64,000 nucleotides of DNA from Ochotona curzoniae (Eukaryota > Chordata > Mammalia > Lagomorpha > Ochotonidae): contig NW_024466599.1 of the NCBI RefSeq assembly GCF_017591425.1, positions 69,606,501 to 69,670,500 of the forward strand. The letters run 5' to 3'. Both the position numbers and the translations under genes were made by a program. The notes beneath the pieces were generated by a model that saw only the letters and a list, made by a program, of their open reading frames with translations, was not told the origin of the DNA and did no database searches. This document shows, one piece after another, positions 51,191 to 57,902 of this stretch (within the stretch, counting starts at the first letter, position 1; every line of letters begins with the position of its first letter).

Positions 51191-52968
51191 CGCGCGCGCA
51201 CGTGCCTGTATGTGGAGAGGCCTGGGCAATCTCCCGCGGGCTGGACTGCTGATGACACTGAAACATTAGTGTTCTCAAGATAGCGTCTCACTCCCTGAGC
51301 ATTTGGAACATTTTGCTTGTAAAACTGTGTACACAACTCCCCACTTGGAGCAGAGAAAACAAAAAAAAAAAAAAAAAAAAAGGAAAATCCTCTTTCCTTT
51401 TCGGTCCTTTGGCGCCACCAAGCGGTCAGTGTAATTCCTACTCCTTGAACAAGAGGTGAACAGGAAGATGGAGCAGAGGGGACAGGATGCCAACACTGGG
51501 TTGTTCGAGTGTCAGACGGTATCACCCTGTGGTCTGTACCCCAATTTCGAATGACATAATGCACTGCAAAGTTTTGTCCTAAAAAATCCCAAGCTGTTAA
51601 AGATGTAAATGTTGGCAAAAAAAAGAGAAATATCTTTTTCCTTTTGGTCTCAGAAATGTTGGGATAATGCAGCATGTGTATTGAAACGATATTTTGATGT
51701 AATGCAAGTTACAAAAGTAAGGTTTTCTTCACTCAGTTCCCCAAATTTTTACGCCTGTTGCGACTGTTCTTCTGTATGTCATTTTGGGATGATTTTTCTA
51801 GGACTAATCAGCAAGAGGGCTTTCCCCACCCCTGCCCCTCTCCTTCTTATGTCTCTTTGAAAACACTGGTATGAAATTACTCACAGTTGCTTCAATTTCA
51901 GAAAAATGTGCTTTTCTAGCACAACATCCAGGTTCCTACGAGTCTAAAGGCAAATGAAACTATTCTAAGCCTGCTACTTTCAGGGGAAGGATGGTGGGTA
52001 CACTTCAGATCTCCCCTAAGATTCATTTTCACTCATTCATAAAGGGCTATTTCAAAAATCTGTGGCAAAAAGGAATTAAAAAGTAAAGTTAATTTGGTTA
52101 TACATAGGGGTTTTTAAATATTTGTCTATTTATTTGAAAGTCAGGATTCGATTGGAGAGAGAGAGAGACAGAGAGACAGAGAGAATATGTTCCACCCACT
52201 GGTTGAGTCTCCAGATGTCCACAACCACCAGCCCTGGGCCAAGCTGCAGCCAGGAGCCAGGAGCTTCTCCCAGGTCTCCTATGTGGGTGCACTTTGGTCA
52301 TCTTCTGCTTCTTTCCCAAGTGCATGAGCAGGGAACTGGATAAGAGGAGGAGCAGCTGGGTCTCAGACGTGCCTATACGGGATGTCAGCACTGCAGGCTG
52401 TGGCTTTACCCGCTATGTCACGCTGCTCCCCCTGCCCCCTGCTAACCCCACCCCAACTCCCCAATGTGTACTTTTTTTAATTTCCATTTTCATGAACTCC
52501 CTGAAGTCCTGCATGTGCAGTACTACTTCTACCAATGCCATTGTGAGTTTTCCTTTTCACAGCAGCTACCAAACCATGTTTTTCCCCAGGTTTTTCCATC
52601 CCTCTCTGTTGGAAAAGACAGAAAATAAAACTTGTGTGGAAGACCCTCTGGACCAAATGAATTACCTAGAAGGCAAAAAAGACCCAGAAATCCTGCAAGT
52701 TCACAAGACAATGAAGTAAAGCACGTGGGTCCTCCTGCACCGGGAGTCCTCTCCTTGGCACGGCTCAAGGATGGAAGGACGGAAGGGAAAAGTACTTACT
52801 CAAGTTCATCCTCGGATTCGTAGCCCACGGGTCCCGACTCGATGGCAATGACCTCACTCTTGGCCTGACTTTGCTTCCAGGCGCTACTGCCCGTGGACGA
52901 AGGAGATTCTTTCCGCTTCTTCTTCCCAAAGAACTTCTTAAAAGTTTTGAATTTGGATTTTTTCTTTC
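20506..52968 (-). CDS. CRACDL: CRACDL (KIAA1211L) gene, eight 3'-most coding exons; 5' end missing
   Basis: The gene is read from eight minus-strand exons: 52800-52968, 45889-46027, 45394-45555, 41608-41820, 36923-38588, 22333-22520, 21593-21737 and 20506-20642. Every exon has an AG acceptor; seven introns separate them, with six GT donors and one GC donor. The phases join without error into about 938 codons plus TAG. I recognise the product as CRACDL, paralogue of CRACD (capping protein inhibiting regulator of actin dynamics). Diagnostic segments include FKTFKKFFGKKKRK, GSRALSHDSIFIPESG, LDNSAAKHKLLVKPR and the C-terminus AWSDMPQIIK. Human CRACDL is about 960 residues as I recall, so only about 20 N-terminal residues are missing. 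CRACD promotes actin filament growth by restraining capping protein; the role of CRACDL is less well known and an actin role is inferred from the paralogue. The protein is largely low-complexity, rich in P, S and E, with no membrane segment or signal peptide seen. Confidence 0.95.
20643..20648 (-). promoter_or_regulatory. Tandem NAGNAG 3' splice acceptor
   Basis: The minus-strand sequence CAGCAG sits immediately before exon H. The downstream AG gives Ala-Gln and the upstream AG gives Ala-Ala-Gln, both in frame. Use of both sites is common at such acceptors but cannot be shown from sequence alone. Confidence 0.7.
20643..21592 (-). other. CRACDL intron G-H (950 bp)
   Basis: GTATGA donor and CAG acceptor. 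No recognisable repeat or other gene is seen inside it. Confidence 0.85.
21593..21737 (-). CDS. CRACDL: CRACDL exon G, KQADFVRSKSFLITP segment
   Basis: This 145-bp exon has 48 codons plus 1 nt. It begins EPTKQADFVRSKSFLITP after the acceptor caacag and ends GISLSHQNL plus the first base of an Ala codon before the donor gtatga. It is very close to human CRACDL as I recall it, and more conserved than exon E. The basic, serine-containing stretch (RSKSFLITP, then KEGLQRGISLSHQN) has plausible phosphorylation sites, though none can be confirmed from sequence. Confidence 0.95.
21738..22332 (-). other. CRACDL intron F-G (595 bp)
   Basis: GTGCTT donor and CAG acceptor. Nothing else is recognised inside it. 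Confidence 0.85.
22333..22520 (-). CDS. CRACDL: CRACDL exon F, first P-x-W-x3-A-R-x-K motif
   Basis: This 188-bp exon completes a split Glu codon and adds 62 codons, ending in phase 0 at CAG before the donor gtgctt. It encodes EKGLPPSASGSG, then PPWITVARQKRRG, then DQPPNQEDKPG. The WITVARQK element resembles WITLALQKQ in CRACD and is related to the C-terminal WMELARKK in exon H. The donor gtgctt is weaker than the others, but it is the only one that joins in frame to exon G and reproduces the family sequence (RVQ joined to EPTKQAD). Confidence 0.94.
22733..22755. repeat. (TG)n microsatellite
   Basis: About 11 TG units. Confidence 0.9.
22745..22900 (-). mobile_element. C-repeat SINE fragment
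   Basis: TAATTCACTCCCACAAATGCC and GGCCAAAGCCAGGAACTCC; only the middle part remains. Confidence 0.45.
23217..23505 (-). mobile_element. C-repeat SINE
   Basis: Reversed tail (TTTATTTATTTGAAAGGCAG), GGCAGGAAGCTGGATCAAA and CGGCGCCCATATGGGATG. Confidence 0.85.
23524..23845 (-). mobile_element. Nested C-repeat SINE pieces
   Basis: A plus-strand head (23524-23577, GTGTTGTGGCATAGTG) is cut off by a minus-strand copy at 23578-23845 that begins with its own reversed tail. Confidence 0.6.
24344..24437. repeat. (CT)n microsatellite with a CA core
   Basis: CT units on both sides of a short CACACACACACTCACACATT interruption. Confidence 0.95.
24452..24540 (+). mobile_element. C-repeat SINE tail fragment
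   Basis: GAGTGAACCAGCAGATGGAA and CTCTGTATATCTGCCTTTCC are the 3' end of the repeat, directly after the (CT)n tract. Confidence 0.7.
25910..26130 (-). mobile_element. Old C-repeat SINE
   Basis: AGTTATTTGAGAGGTAGAGG and CAGTTCACTTCCCAGATGCC; head lost. Confidence 0.6.
26160..26300 (-). mobile_element. C-repeat SINE fragment
   Basis: CAAAGCCAGGAATCAGGAGCC and CACTTGGGCCATCTTCCACT are body sequence of a separate, truncated copy. Confidence 0.55.
26303..26625 (-). mobile_element. C-repeat SINE
   Basis: Reversed tail TTTTAAAGATTTATTTG, CTTCCATCCACTGAGTTTATTC and a diverged reversed head. Confidence 0.82.
26690..27280 (+). mobile_element. Tigger-like (pogo-class) DNA transposon fossil
   Basis: The left part (ACAGTCCATCCTCATTCACC, then CTGCAGACACATGCAGGG) and a degraded transposase start after TTTAAAATGGCCCCCA, with GATGTGCGTGCCTTACAGAG and GATGTTAATGAGCCAGCAG, match the order of a Tigger element as I remember it. 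The reading frame is broken by small deletions. Plus orientation relative to the transposase. Confidence 0.65.
27658..27955 (+). mobile_element. C-repeat SINE
   Basis: GGGGCTGGTATTGTGGTATA head, GGCATCCCATATGGACAC and a shortened tail. Confidence 0.85.
29395..29560 (-). mobile_element. C-repeat SINE fragment
   Basis: CCAGGTCTCCCATATGGGTG and GCTGGAGTCAGGAGCCAGAG; both ends missing. Confidence 0.6.
29580..30200 (-). mobile_element. Old L1 ORF2 remnant
   Basis: AATGTGATCTGTCTTTGTGA, GAATGTTCCATATGCACTTG and GAGCATACACATTTAGGATT are the reverse complement of mammalian L1 ORF2 in correct order. Heavily decayed. Confidence 0.6.
31465..31660 (+). mobile_element. C-repeat SINE fragment
   Basis: GACTTCAGCTTCCTGCCAGTG and GGCCATTGTGGGCGTTTGG; the head is missing. 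Confidence 0.55.
31680..32010 (+). mobile_element. Old L1 3' end remnant
   Basis: GATGCTCTCACTCACATATG and TGCTGTATAACACTGCCTAT match the 3' part of old L1 in sense orientation. Confidence 0.55.
32015..32340 (+). mobile_element. C-repeat SINE
   Basis: GAGGCCAGTGCTGTGACATA head, GGCCATTGCAGACATTTGAG, and tail CTGCCTTTCAAATAAACAAA. Confidence 0.82.
34656..34691. repeat. (AT)n microsatellite
   Basis: About 17 AT units with one CT variant, followed by a T run that abuts a SINE head. Confidence 0.93.
34703..35032 (+). mobile_element. C-repeat SINE
   Basis: Inserted beside the (AT)n/T tract. It has CCCATCCAGCTCCCTACTTA, GGGAAAGCAATAGAGAATGG and AATAAAAATAAATAAATCC. Confidence 0.88.
35050..36045 (+). 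mobile_element. 5'-truncated L1, 3' UTR of lagomorph type
   Basis: About 1 kb of G-rich then AC-rich sequence without an open frame, ending in TATGTAAAGATTGTCAAAAT and an A-rich tail with AATAAAAATAAATTAAATAA and AAATAAATGAATAGATAAAT. The order GGACCTGGGGAGGGTGGGAA, then CTTCTCCCTTAATACCCCCC, is typical of lagomorph L1 3' ends as I recall. The 5' boundary abuts the SINE tail and is approximate. Confidence 0.6.
36923..38588 (-). CDS. CRACDL: CRACDL giant exon E, proline/glutamate-rich region
   Basis: This 1666-bp exon has 555 codons plus 1 nt. It starts RAQSESLSDLTCTPEEEE after the acceptor ctcttag and ends HRAAG with the donor gtaaga. The methionine at 38504 is internal, not a start. The first 300 or so residues are acidic and proline-rich and look fast-evolving. 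Conserved islands follow: PKSCLKHK (37899-37922), GISELRSVKKFSVSSCRARP, SGLAWRSEAALDDLQ, NPFPVKLRSTSLSFKY with GIKRYSAEVRLE (about 37220-37328), and KPPLPRKPLLQSFTLPH. The NPF-x-V-K-L-R-x-T-S-L-S element is shared with CRACD-type proteins. Its high GC content creates long antisense open frames on the plus strand that I regard as artefacts. The region is probably disordered. Confidence 0.95.
38589..41607 (-). other. CRACDL intron D-E (3.0 kb)
   Basis: GTAATT donor and TAG acceptor. It has notably few repeats for this window, and no other gene is recognised. Confidence 0.85.
41608..41820 (-). CDS. CRACDL: CRACDL exon D, CPI-like basic motif
   Basis: This 213-bp exon has 71 codons and is phase 0 at both ends, starting VSFVSSSRPPSPDHAND after the acceptor caaag and ending RRLSS before the donor gtaatt. 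The first half is serine- and proline-rich. The second half holds LDNSAAKHKLLVKPRNQR followed by a basic KMRR. CRACD has a closely similar block, LDNSAAKHKL followed by VKPKKQR, at the equivalent place. The pattern of H, basic residues, K-P-R and R-R resembles the capping-protein-interaction (CPI) motif, so this may be where the protein touches CapZ. That functional reading is inference. Confidence 0.95.
45289..45327. repeat. (CA)n microsatellite, UG repeat in the CRACDL transcript
   Basis: About 19 CA units. Transcribed on the minus strand this is a UG repeat, 66 nt inside intron C-D from the GC donor. Confidence 0.95.
45388..45393 (-). promoter_or_regulatory. Non-canonical GC 5' splice site (GCAAGT)
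   Basis: On the minus strand the exon C end AAG is followed by GCAAGT. Phase and family sequence (TTIK joined to VSFV) require the junction here. GC-AG introns are about 1% of mammalian introns and usually match the rest of the donor consensus well, as this one does. Confidence 0.85.
45394..45555 (-). CDS. CRACDL: CRACDL exon C, with a GC-type 5' splice site
   Basis: This 162-bp exon has 54 codons and is phase 0 at both ends. It starts LKIQCNVKLGPPPPGG after the acceptor aactag-type AG and ends STTIK. It carries the acidic MSSEDDGL motif and a proline cluster. The only donor that keeps the family reading frame into exon D is AAG followed by GCAAGT, a classic GC donor that matches the rest of the 5' splice-site consensus. 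A GT lies 4 nt further on (aagtac), but using it would add 4 nt and shift the frame. The first seven codons overlap a region with little flanking conservation, so the acceptor rests on phase and on the match to the family. Confidence 0.93.
45556..45888 (-). other. CRACDL intron B-C (333 bp)
   Basis: Short intron with GTAAAC donor and CTAG acceptor. It holds no repeat that I recognise. Confidence 0.88.
45889..46027 (-). CDS. CRACDL: CRACDL exon B, conserved ALSHDSIFIPESG segment
   Basis: This 139-bp exon supplies 1 nt to finish the Glu codon from exon A, then 46 codons, ending in phase 0 at CAG before the donor gtaaac. It encodes GSRALSHDSIFIPESG, then FSQENVCDRIKALQ. The same arrangement (RAxSHDSIFIP followed by SQENxxxxIKxLQ) is found in the paralogue CRACD and marks the start of the conserved N-terminal domain, which I believe corresponds to Pfam DUF4592. 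The IKALQ end is predicted to be helical. The intron on its 3' side is only 333 bp. Confidence 0.95.
46195..46435 (+). mobile_element. Old L1 3' end remnant
   Basis: GACTATTCTATAGCACAGTA and ATTAAAATGCCACACTTTGT then ACCCCCTAAATG match the sense 3' end of L1M. Confidence 0.65.
46438..46755 (+). mobile_element. Old C-repeat SINE
   Basis: GTTGCCAGTTGGAACACCCA, GGAGACCTAGATGGAGCTCC and a tail with CTCTTTGAAATACATCAAA. Confidence 0.75.
48479..48806 (+). mobile_element. Young C-repeat SINE (pika-type) with target duplication
   Basis: GGCGCGGTGGCGCAAGTGG (A box) and GGTTCTATCCCGGCAG (B box with one base missing). TTTGAGAGGCT flanks it at 48468-48478 and 48807-48817. Very close to the copies at 54555 and 56349. 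Confidence 0.96.
48818..49062 (-). mobile_element. Old C-repeat SINE
   Basis: CCATCCACTGGCTCATTCCC and GGCTGAAGCCAGGAGCTGG. It probably carried the target of the SINE at 48479. Confidence 0.65.
49205..49335 (+). mobile_element. C-repeat SINE 3' fragment
   Basis: GAGAGTGAACCAATGGATGG and a tail with AAATAAATACATC. Confidence 0.5.
50235..50475 (-). mobile_element. C-repeat SINE
   Basis: Reversed tail with an expanded (CT)n at 50269-50287, GGTTCACTCTCCCAATGCC and GCAGGAAGCTGGAATCAGA. Confidence 0.75.
51132..51205. repeat. (GT)n(GC)n alternating purine-pyrimidine tract
   Basis: About 25 GT units run straight into about 9 GC units and CACGTGC; 74 nt without a break in alternation. Confidence 0.95.
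51359..51381. repeat. Poly(A) run
   Basis: A homopolymer of about 20 A after AGAGAAAAC. Confidence 0.9.
52108..52432 (-). mobile_element. C-repeat SINE
   Basis: Reversed tail TTGTCTATTTATTTGAAAGTC, CAGGAGCCAGGAGCTTC, and a reversed head ending near 52430. It ends about 370 bp downstream of the exon A donor. Confidence 0.85.
52800..52968 (-). CDS. CRACDL: CRACDL exon A (most 5' exon visible), polybasic region
   Basis: This 169-bp exon begins with 2 nt that complete a split glycine codon after the acceptor tatttag, continues for 55 codons and ends with 2 nt of a split Glu codon before the donor gtaagt. It encodes a strongly basic stretch (KKKSKFKTFKKFFGKKKRK) followed by an acidic, serine-containing segment ending in SEDEL. 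The basic block could bind membrane phospholipid or actin; that is inference. There is no usable start codon: the in-frame sequence upstream of 52968 is intron, and the split codon shows that an earlier coding exon must exist. This exon is the best anchor for the N-terminus of the family. Confidence 0.95.
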
Positions 52969-53253
52969 CTAAATAGATGTTAAACACGACAACAAAATAA
53001 GGCTGTGAGTGCACAGGCGTGCACACAGTGGTGAGATGCGCACATGAAAAACTACTTCACACCGTAGTTACTAACTCCAGCAAATTATCTCTACCTTCTG
53101 GAAGTACATCATATGCCAGTTTCACACTCTTGGAAACAAACCCAGATCTCAGCTTATTGACATCTGAGTAGCCAGGCCAAGGATGTCTTAAAACATGGTC
53201 ACCCAATCAATATACACACAACTTTCCTCTCATGTGAAATGAAGCTTTAATAT

Positions 53254-53284
<31 letters not shown>
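53254..53284. repeat. (CA)n(TA)n microsatellite
   Basis: About 12 CA units followed by 3-4 TA units. Confidence 0.92.
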
Positions 53285-53499
53285 GATTAAAGGATAGTCA
53301 GAGGGTCAGAGGGGAGCTGGCCTCAAGCTGGCAAGAGGTGGCTGGCTAGAATATCAGATGCCACCATGAGCTATCAATTCCTGATAACCAAAAACTCCAA
53401 ACCATGATGATCTCCTGAGTGGGAAGGTGTGCCCAGGCTGAGCCTTATTCAGCCACACTTCCTGGATTATTAGAACTTTCCTTATTAAAAAAAAAGCAC

Positions 53500-53802
53500 A
53501 CACTTTATTCATTTATTAATTTATTTAAAAAGCAGAGTGGCAGTAAGGAAGAAATGGAAATCTTCCAATTGCTGGTTCGATTCCCAAATGTCTATAACAG
53601 CTAAGGCTAGACCGGGTCAAACTCAGAAGCCTGGAACTCCATCTGAATCCCCACCACGTGGATGGCTGGGAACCAAGTACTTGGGGCCACCATCTGCTGT
53701 CTCCCAGGCATATCAGCAGGAAGCTGGATCAGAAGTAGGGGCAGGACTCAATCCCAGGGATGTGCGCAGAGGCTTACTTAGTCACACCACAATACTCAGC
53801 CC
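53500..53802 (-). mobile_element. C-repeat SINE
   Basis: CTTTATTCATTTATTAATTT tail, GCAGGAAGCTGGATCAGAAG and a diverged reversed head. Confidence 0.8.
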
Positions 53803-53961
53803 ATGAACTGCTATAATTTATGAGGCTTTTTAACATTTTGTAATCACTTCTCTTGTATCACCTTCATTTCCATACCCAGATTCTGTCACATTTAGGACTC
53901 CACAGCTTCATTTTAGCAGGTCAGCATCATTCCTTTCCTTTGGCACACTGACAAGAACTGA

Positions 53962-54219
53962 TAATGGGAGTCAGTAAAGTGAGGCAAGAGGTAAGCCACT
54001 GCCTGCAACACTGGTGTTCCACATGAGTGCAAGTTTGTATCCTGGCTGCTCTGTTCCTGATCCCTCCCTGCTAATGTGCCAAATTACCCCAATGCTTGGG
54101 ACCCACCCGAGGCTCCTGGCTTTGGCTTGACACAGCACTGATCATCGAACCAACATATGGAAGATCTCTTTCTTTCTGCAACTGTCTTCGAAATAAATAA
54201 ATAAATAAATAAATAAATC
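53962..54219 (+). mobile_element. C-repeat SINE with (AAAT)n tail
   Basis: AGGTAAGCCACTGCCTGCAA head, GGCTCCTGGCTTTGGCTTG, then the tail AAATAAATAAATAAATAAAT repeated at 54191-54219. Confidence 0.78.
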
Positions 54220-54554
54220 TTTAGAGAATTGATAGTAGAAGTATTCAAAATGACTGTCTAATGCATGCTGAAAATTTACTAAAAACAATTTAGCTAAAGT
54301 AGTTTGCTTCTACATAATTTAATAAACTGAATTCCTTTCCAAAAAACCTAGAATATTTACATTTTGCTTGCCTGAGTGTCCCCTTGGGTAACTGGCATGA
54401 TCTCGTGTTCATGTGCATAATCCTTAGTCACCCTAGAAGTTCCTACTCACTTTGGGCAGAGCCGGTCCCTTGTTAAAGGGATGTGAGTTGTACAGGAAAA
54501 TTTCCTTACAAATGAAACTTATCTAACTTTGATCATCAAAAATTTCTTATGTTG

Positions 54555-54881
54555 GGCCCGGCGCGGTGGCGCAAGTGGTTAAGTCCTCGCCTTGCACGCC
54601 CGGGATCCCATATGGGCGCCGGTTCTAATCCCGGCAGCCCCGCTTCCCTTCCAGCTCCCTGCCTGTGGCCTGGGAAAGCAGTTGAGGACAGCCCAAAGCT
54701 TTGGGACCCTGCACCCGCGTGGGAGACCCGGAAGAGGCTCCTGGCTTCGGATCGGCATAGTATCGGCCCGTTGCGGCTCACTTGGGGAGTGAATCATCGG
54801 ATGGAAGATCTTCCTCTCTCTCTCTCCTCTCTGTATATCCGCCTTTCCAATAAAAAATAATAAAAATAAATCTTTAAAAAA
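54555..54881 (+). mobile_element. Young C-repeat SINE (pika-type), 17-bp target duplication
   Basis: Best copy in the window. A box TGGCGCAAGTGG and B box GGTTCTAATCC look intact for RNA polymerase III. AAAAATTTCTTATGTTG is present at 54538-54554 and 54882-54898 without mismatch. Confidence 0.97.
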
Positions 54882-55447
54882 AAAAATTTCTTATGTTGTT
54901 AATAGACAGTTTTCAAGGAAGGATAATAAGCTTTGATAATTAGTTTGAAGAAAGTCTTCGTTTTGTTCAGGAAAGCCCCTAGCCTTTTTGCCTGCTTCAC
55001 CAACTGGTACACACTCCTGGAGCTTCACCATCTTGACACAGGCCCCGTCCATGGCACAGACAACGTGGAGAGCAGCATGGCTCCCAGCTCCCGAGTGTGA
55101 CTGTTCAGCTTGCAGCGGTCGCCAGCAAATGTCTACATCCTGCTTCTCTTCCCGCTAGGCCTCGTAATCAGCCTTCACCGACAGTCACAGGAACGCTCTG
55201 CTTTCTACTTCTTGACTTTTTTAATTAAGTATATTTTACCAGGAATTATTCTTCCCCCAGTTTCTAAATGTACTGGCAAAAATTATGAACATCTCCTTCA
55301 TGTCATGGCTTCGGCAGCAGTGGAGTGATGCTTGTGTCTCAAGCATGGTGTGAGTTTTGCCTCATTCCCATACTCTGCCTATTTCTGGCCTTGATCAGTT
55401 GCACCAGAAGTTAATCAAACTAGCTGCCTGGGGAAAAGTCTAGTGGC

Positions 55448-55683
55448 AGGGGTGTGCTCCAACAGTCAAGATGCCGGCTGGGATGCCACAGTCCGCATTA
55501 GTGGGGCATTTTGGTTCAAGTGCCATCTCTGCTTCAGACTCCAGCTTCCTGCTAAGGCAGCAGGTGGTGGCTCAGGTACTTGAGTCCACCACCTATACAG
55601 GAGACTAGGGTTGAGTCCCAGCTGTTGTAGGCATTTGGGAAGCAAACAAGCCAGCGACGGCCGTCTCCCCTTTTCTGTTTCTT
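55448..55683 (+). mobile_element. Diverged C-repeat SINE ending in (AAACT)n
   Basis: GATGCCGGCTGGGATGCCA and CTTCCTGCTAAGGCAGCAGG, followed at once by the AAACT array. Confidence 0.6.
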
Positions 55684-55733
55684 AAACTAAACTAAACTAA
55701 ACTAAACTAAACTAAACTAAACTAAACTAAACA
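55684..55733. repeat. (AAACT)n microsatellite
   Basis: Nearly ten perfect AAACT units, grown from the A-rich tail of the SINE before it. Confidence 0.95.
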
Positions 55734-56003
55734 ACCAAGTGAAATTTGGCTTCATTATTTATCTCCACTGAATGCTTATTTTATGTTCTATTTGTTTCTG
55801 TCCTTAGGTATACTTTTTTCTTTCTTCTTACTTCTTTGGATTTGCTCTGCTTTTTAAAGTTTTTGGAACAAATACTTCACTTTTTAACTTTTAAAATCAT
55901 ACATACACTTAGGACAATATATTTGCCTCTAAATGTGTTTTAAGTGCATCTAATTGCCTTGACAGGTAGCATTTTCATTAATACTTGGTTAAAATTATTT
56001 TTC

Positions 56004-56280
56004 TGGGCCCAGTGTAGTGGCTTAAGTCCTTGCCTTGAATGTGTCTTCCCTTACGGAGACAGTTCTAACCTCGACAGCTCCACTTCCCATCCGGCTCCCT
56101 GCTTGTGGCCTGGGAAAGCAGTTGAAGACGGTCCAAAGCCTTGGGACCTGGAGGAGGCTCCTGGTTCCTGATCCATGCAGTTCCAGGTGTTGCAGCTACT
56201 TGGGGAGTGAATTGGCAGATGGAAGATATTCTTCTCTGTCTCTGCTTATCTCTGTAGATCTGACTTTCTAATAAAAAAAA
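56004..56280 (+). mobile_element. C-repeat SINE
   Basis: GGGCCCAGTGTAGTGGC head, GGCCTGGGAAAGCAGTTGAA and tail CTAATAAAAAAAAC. Confidence 0.9.
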
Positions 56281-56348
56281 ACTCTTGAATCTCTAATATG
56301 ATAATCTCTTAGGTCTGTGAGTTATTTTTAAAAGTATGTTGCTATCTT

Positions 56349-56694
56349 TTTTTTTAAAGATTTATTTTTAAAGATTTATTTATTTTTTATTTTTTCATTG
56401 GAAAGGCGGATATACAGAGAGGAGAGACAGAGAGGAACATCTTCCATCCAATGATTCACTCCTCAAGTGAGCGCAACGGCCGATGCCATGCCGATCCGAA
56501 GCCAGGAGCCTCTTCCGGGTCTCCCACGCGGGTGCAGGATCCCAAAGCTTTGGGCCATCCTCGACTGCTTTCCCAGGCCACAAGCAGGGAGCTGGAAGGG
56601 AAGCGGGACTGCCAGGATAGAATCGGCGCCCATATGGGATCCTGGGTCATGCAAGGCGAGGACCTTAACCACTTGCGCCACCGCACCGGGCCCC
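56349..56694 (-). mobile_element. Young C-repeat SINE (pika-type) with target duplication
   Basis: Reversed young copy ending CACCGCACCGGGCCCC. AGTATGTTGCTATCTT (56333-56348) and AGTATGTTGTTATCTT (56695-56710) flank it. The tail has an internal duplication of AAAGATTTATT. Confidence 0.96.
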
Positions 56695-56799
56695 AGTATG
56701 TTGTTATCTTAAAGACCTGGAATTTTCTAATTTTTGTTACTGACTTGTAGCTTAACCACATTTTAGTCAGAGAACAGATTCTATGATCTGAATACACTA

Positions 56800-57048
56800 G
56801 AAAATCTTCCATCCATCAGTTCACTCCCAGACAACAGCTGCAGCTGAGCCAATCTGAGGCCATAAGTTTCCAGGTTTCCTGCGTGGGTGCAGGGTCCCAA
56901 GCTTTGGCCTGTCCTTGACTGCTTTCCCAGGCCACAAGCAGGAAGCTGGATGGGAAGTGGCGTAGCTAAGACATGAACTGGTACCCATATGGGATGTTCG
57001 TGCTTGCAGGTCTAGAATTGGCCAATTGAATCATCAGGCCAGCCCTGG
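56800..57048 (-). mobile_element. C-repeat SINE
   Basis: CTTCCATCCATCAGTTCACT, CCACAAGCAGGAAGCTGG, and a reversed head ending near 57045. Confidence 0.8.
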
Positions 57049-57279
57049 AATGATCTTTCTTTAATAGTCAGTAATTCCAAAGAACAAAAGGCATATAAGA
57101 TCTTTGACTTGTTTTTATTAATCCAACCGTTGTTATGGGAATGTAAGTGGAATGATAATATTAGTTGTTTCATTTAAAAATTAAGGAATTACTGGGTTAT
57201 ATTTTTATAGTTGTGAATAGGTGAATCTTAAATTAAGGATTTAGGAAAGTTGTCTGTGAATGGATAGAAAAAGAGTTAC

Positions 57280-57540
57280 CTCGTGGCCAGCACTGGGTTC
57301 CAATTCTGCCTGCTCCACTTCCAATCCAACTCCCTGCTGATGGCCTGGGAAAGCAGCAGAGGATGGCCTAAGTGCCCAGGCCCCTGCCACCCATGTGGGA
57401 TTCCCAGAAGAAGCTCCTGGTTTCTGACTTTGGCCTGGCTGAGCCCCAACTGTCTGGGGAGTGAACCAGTAGAGTCTCTGTCTCTCCCTGTCTCTCTGTA
57501 ATAACTTTGACTTTCAAATAAATAAGTCTGGAGAGAGAAA
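57280..57540 (+). mobile_element. C-repeat SINE, short head
   Basis: GGCCAGCACTGGGTTCCAAT, GGCCTGGGAAAGCAGCAGAG and tail TTCAAATAAATAAGTC. Confidence 0.8.
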
Positions 57541-57902
57541 AAAATATCTTGGGAGCACTAGAGAAAAGGCAGGCAGTATAGCCATCCATCAGTTGCACTC
57601 AAAAGTTTGCAGTAAAAATGCATTACTAGAAATAAAGAGGGATATTTCACAGAAGTTTCAATTTCCCCAGAAGAATCACAATTTGATTCTTCTACGCGCC
57701 AACTTCATGTCGAAAGTTACAAAGTGAAATTGATAGTTAAATATAAAATCTTCAATCAGAACGAACACATCTCTACCAGTGACTGATAGAAAAAAACTTT
57801 TTTTAAGTTGGTAAAGAGTTAAAATGCTTGTGTAGTACAATTAGAAAGAAAAGGGTCATGTTTTCATTGACATGTACATAAATTTTAACAATATGCACTG
57901 TT

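Larger units (their letters stand above)
46028..52799 (-). other. CRACDL intron A-B (6.8 kb)
   Basis: GTAAGT donor and CTAG acceptor. It holds an L1 3' end, several C-repeat SINEs and the long GT/GC tract. The stretches 46760-48478, 49340-50230 and 51400-52100 show nothing assignable. Confidence 0.85.

Noticed and set aside
50661..51675. Minus-strand open frames of 205 and 227 residues rich in His-Thr repeats
   Set aside because: They exist because the (GT)n tract is open in several frames. The poly-HT stretch and the poly-Phe run come from simple repeats.
54555..54630. Possible tRNA gene (A and B boxes)
   Set aside because: The boxes belong to the tRNA-derived head of a C-repeat SINE. There is no cloverleaf or terminator, and the SINE body continues. 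The same applies to all other copies.
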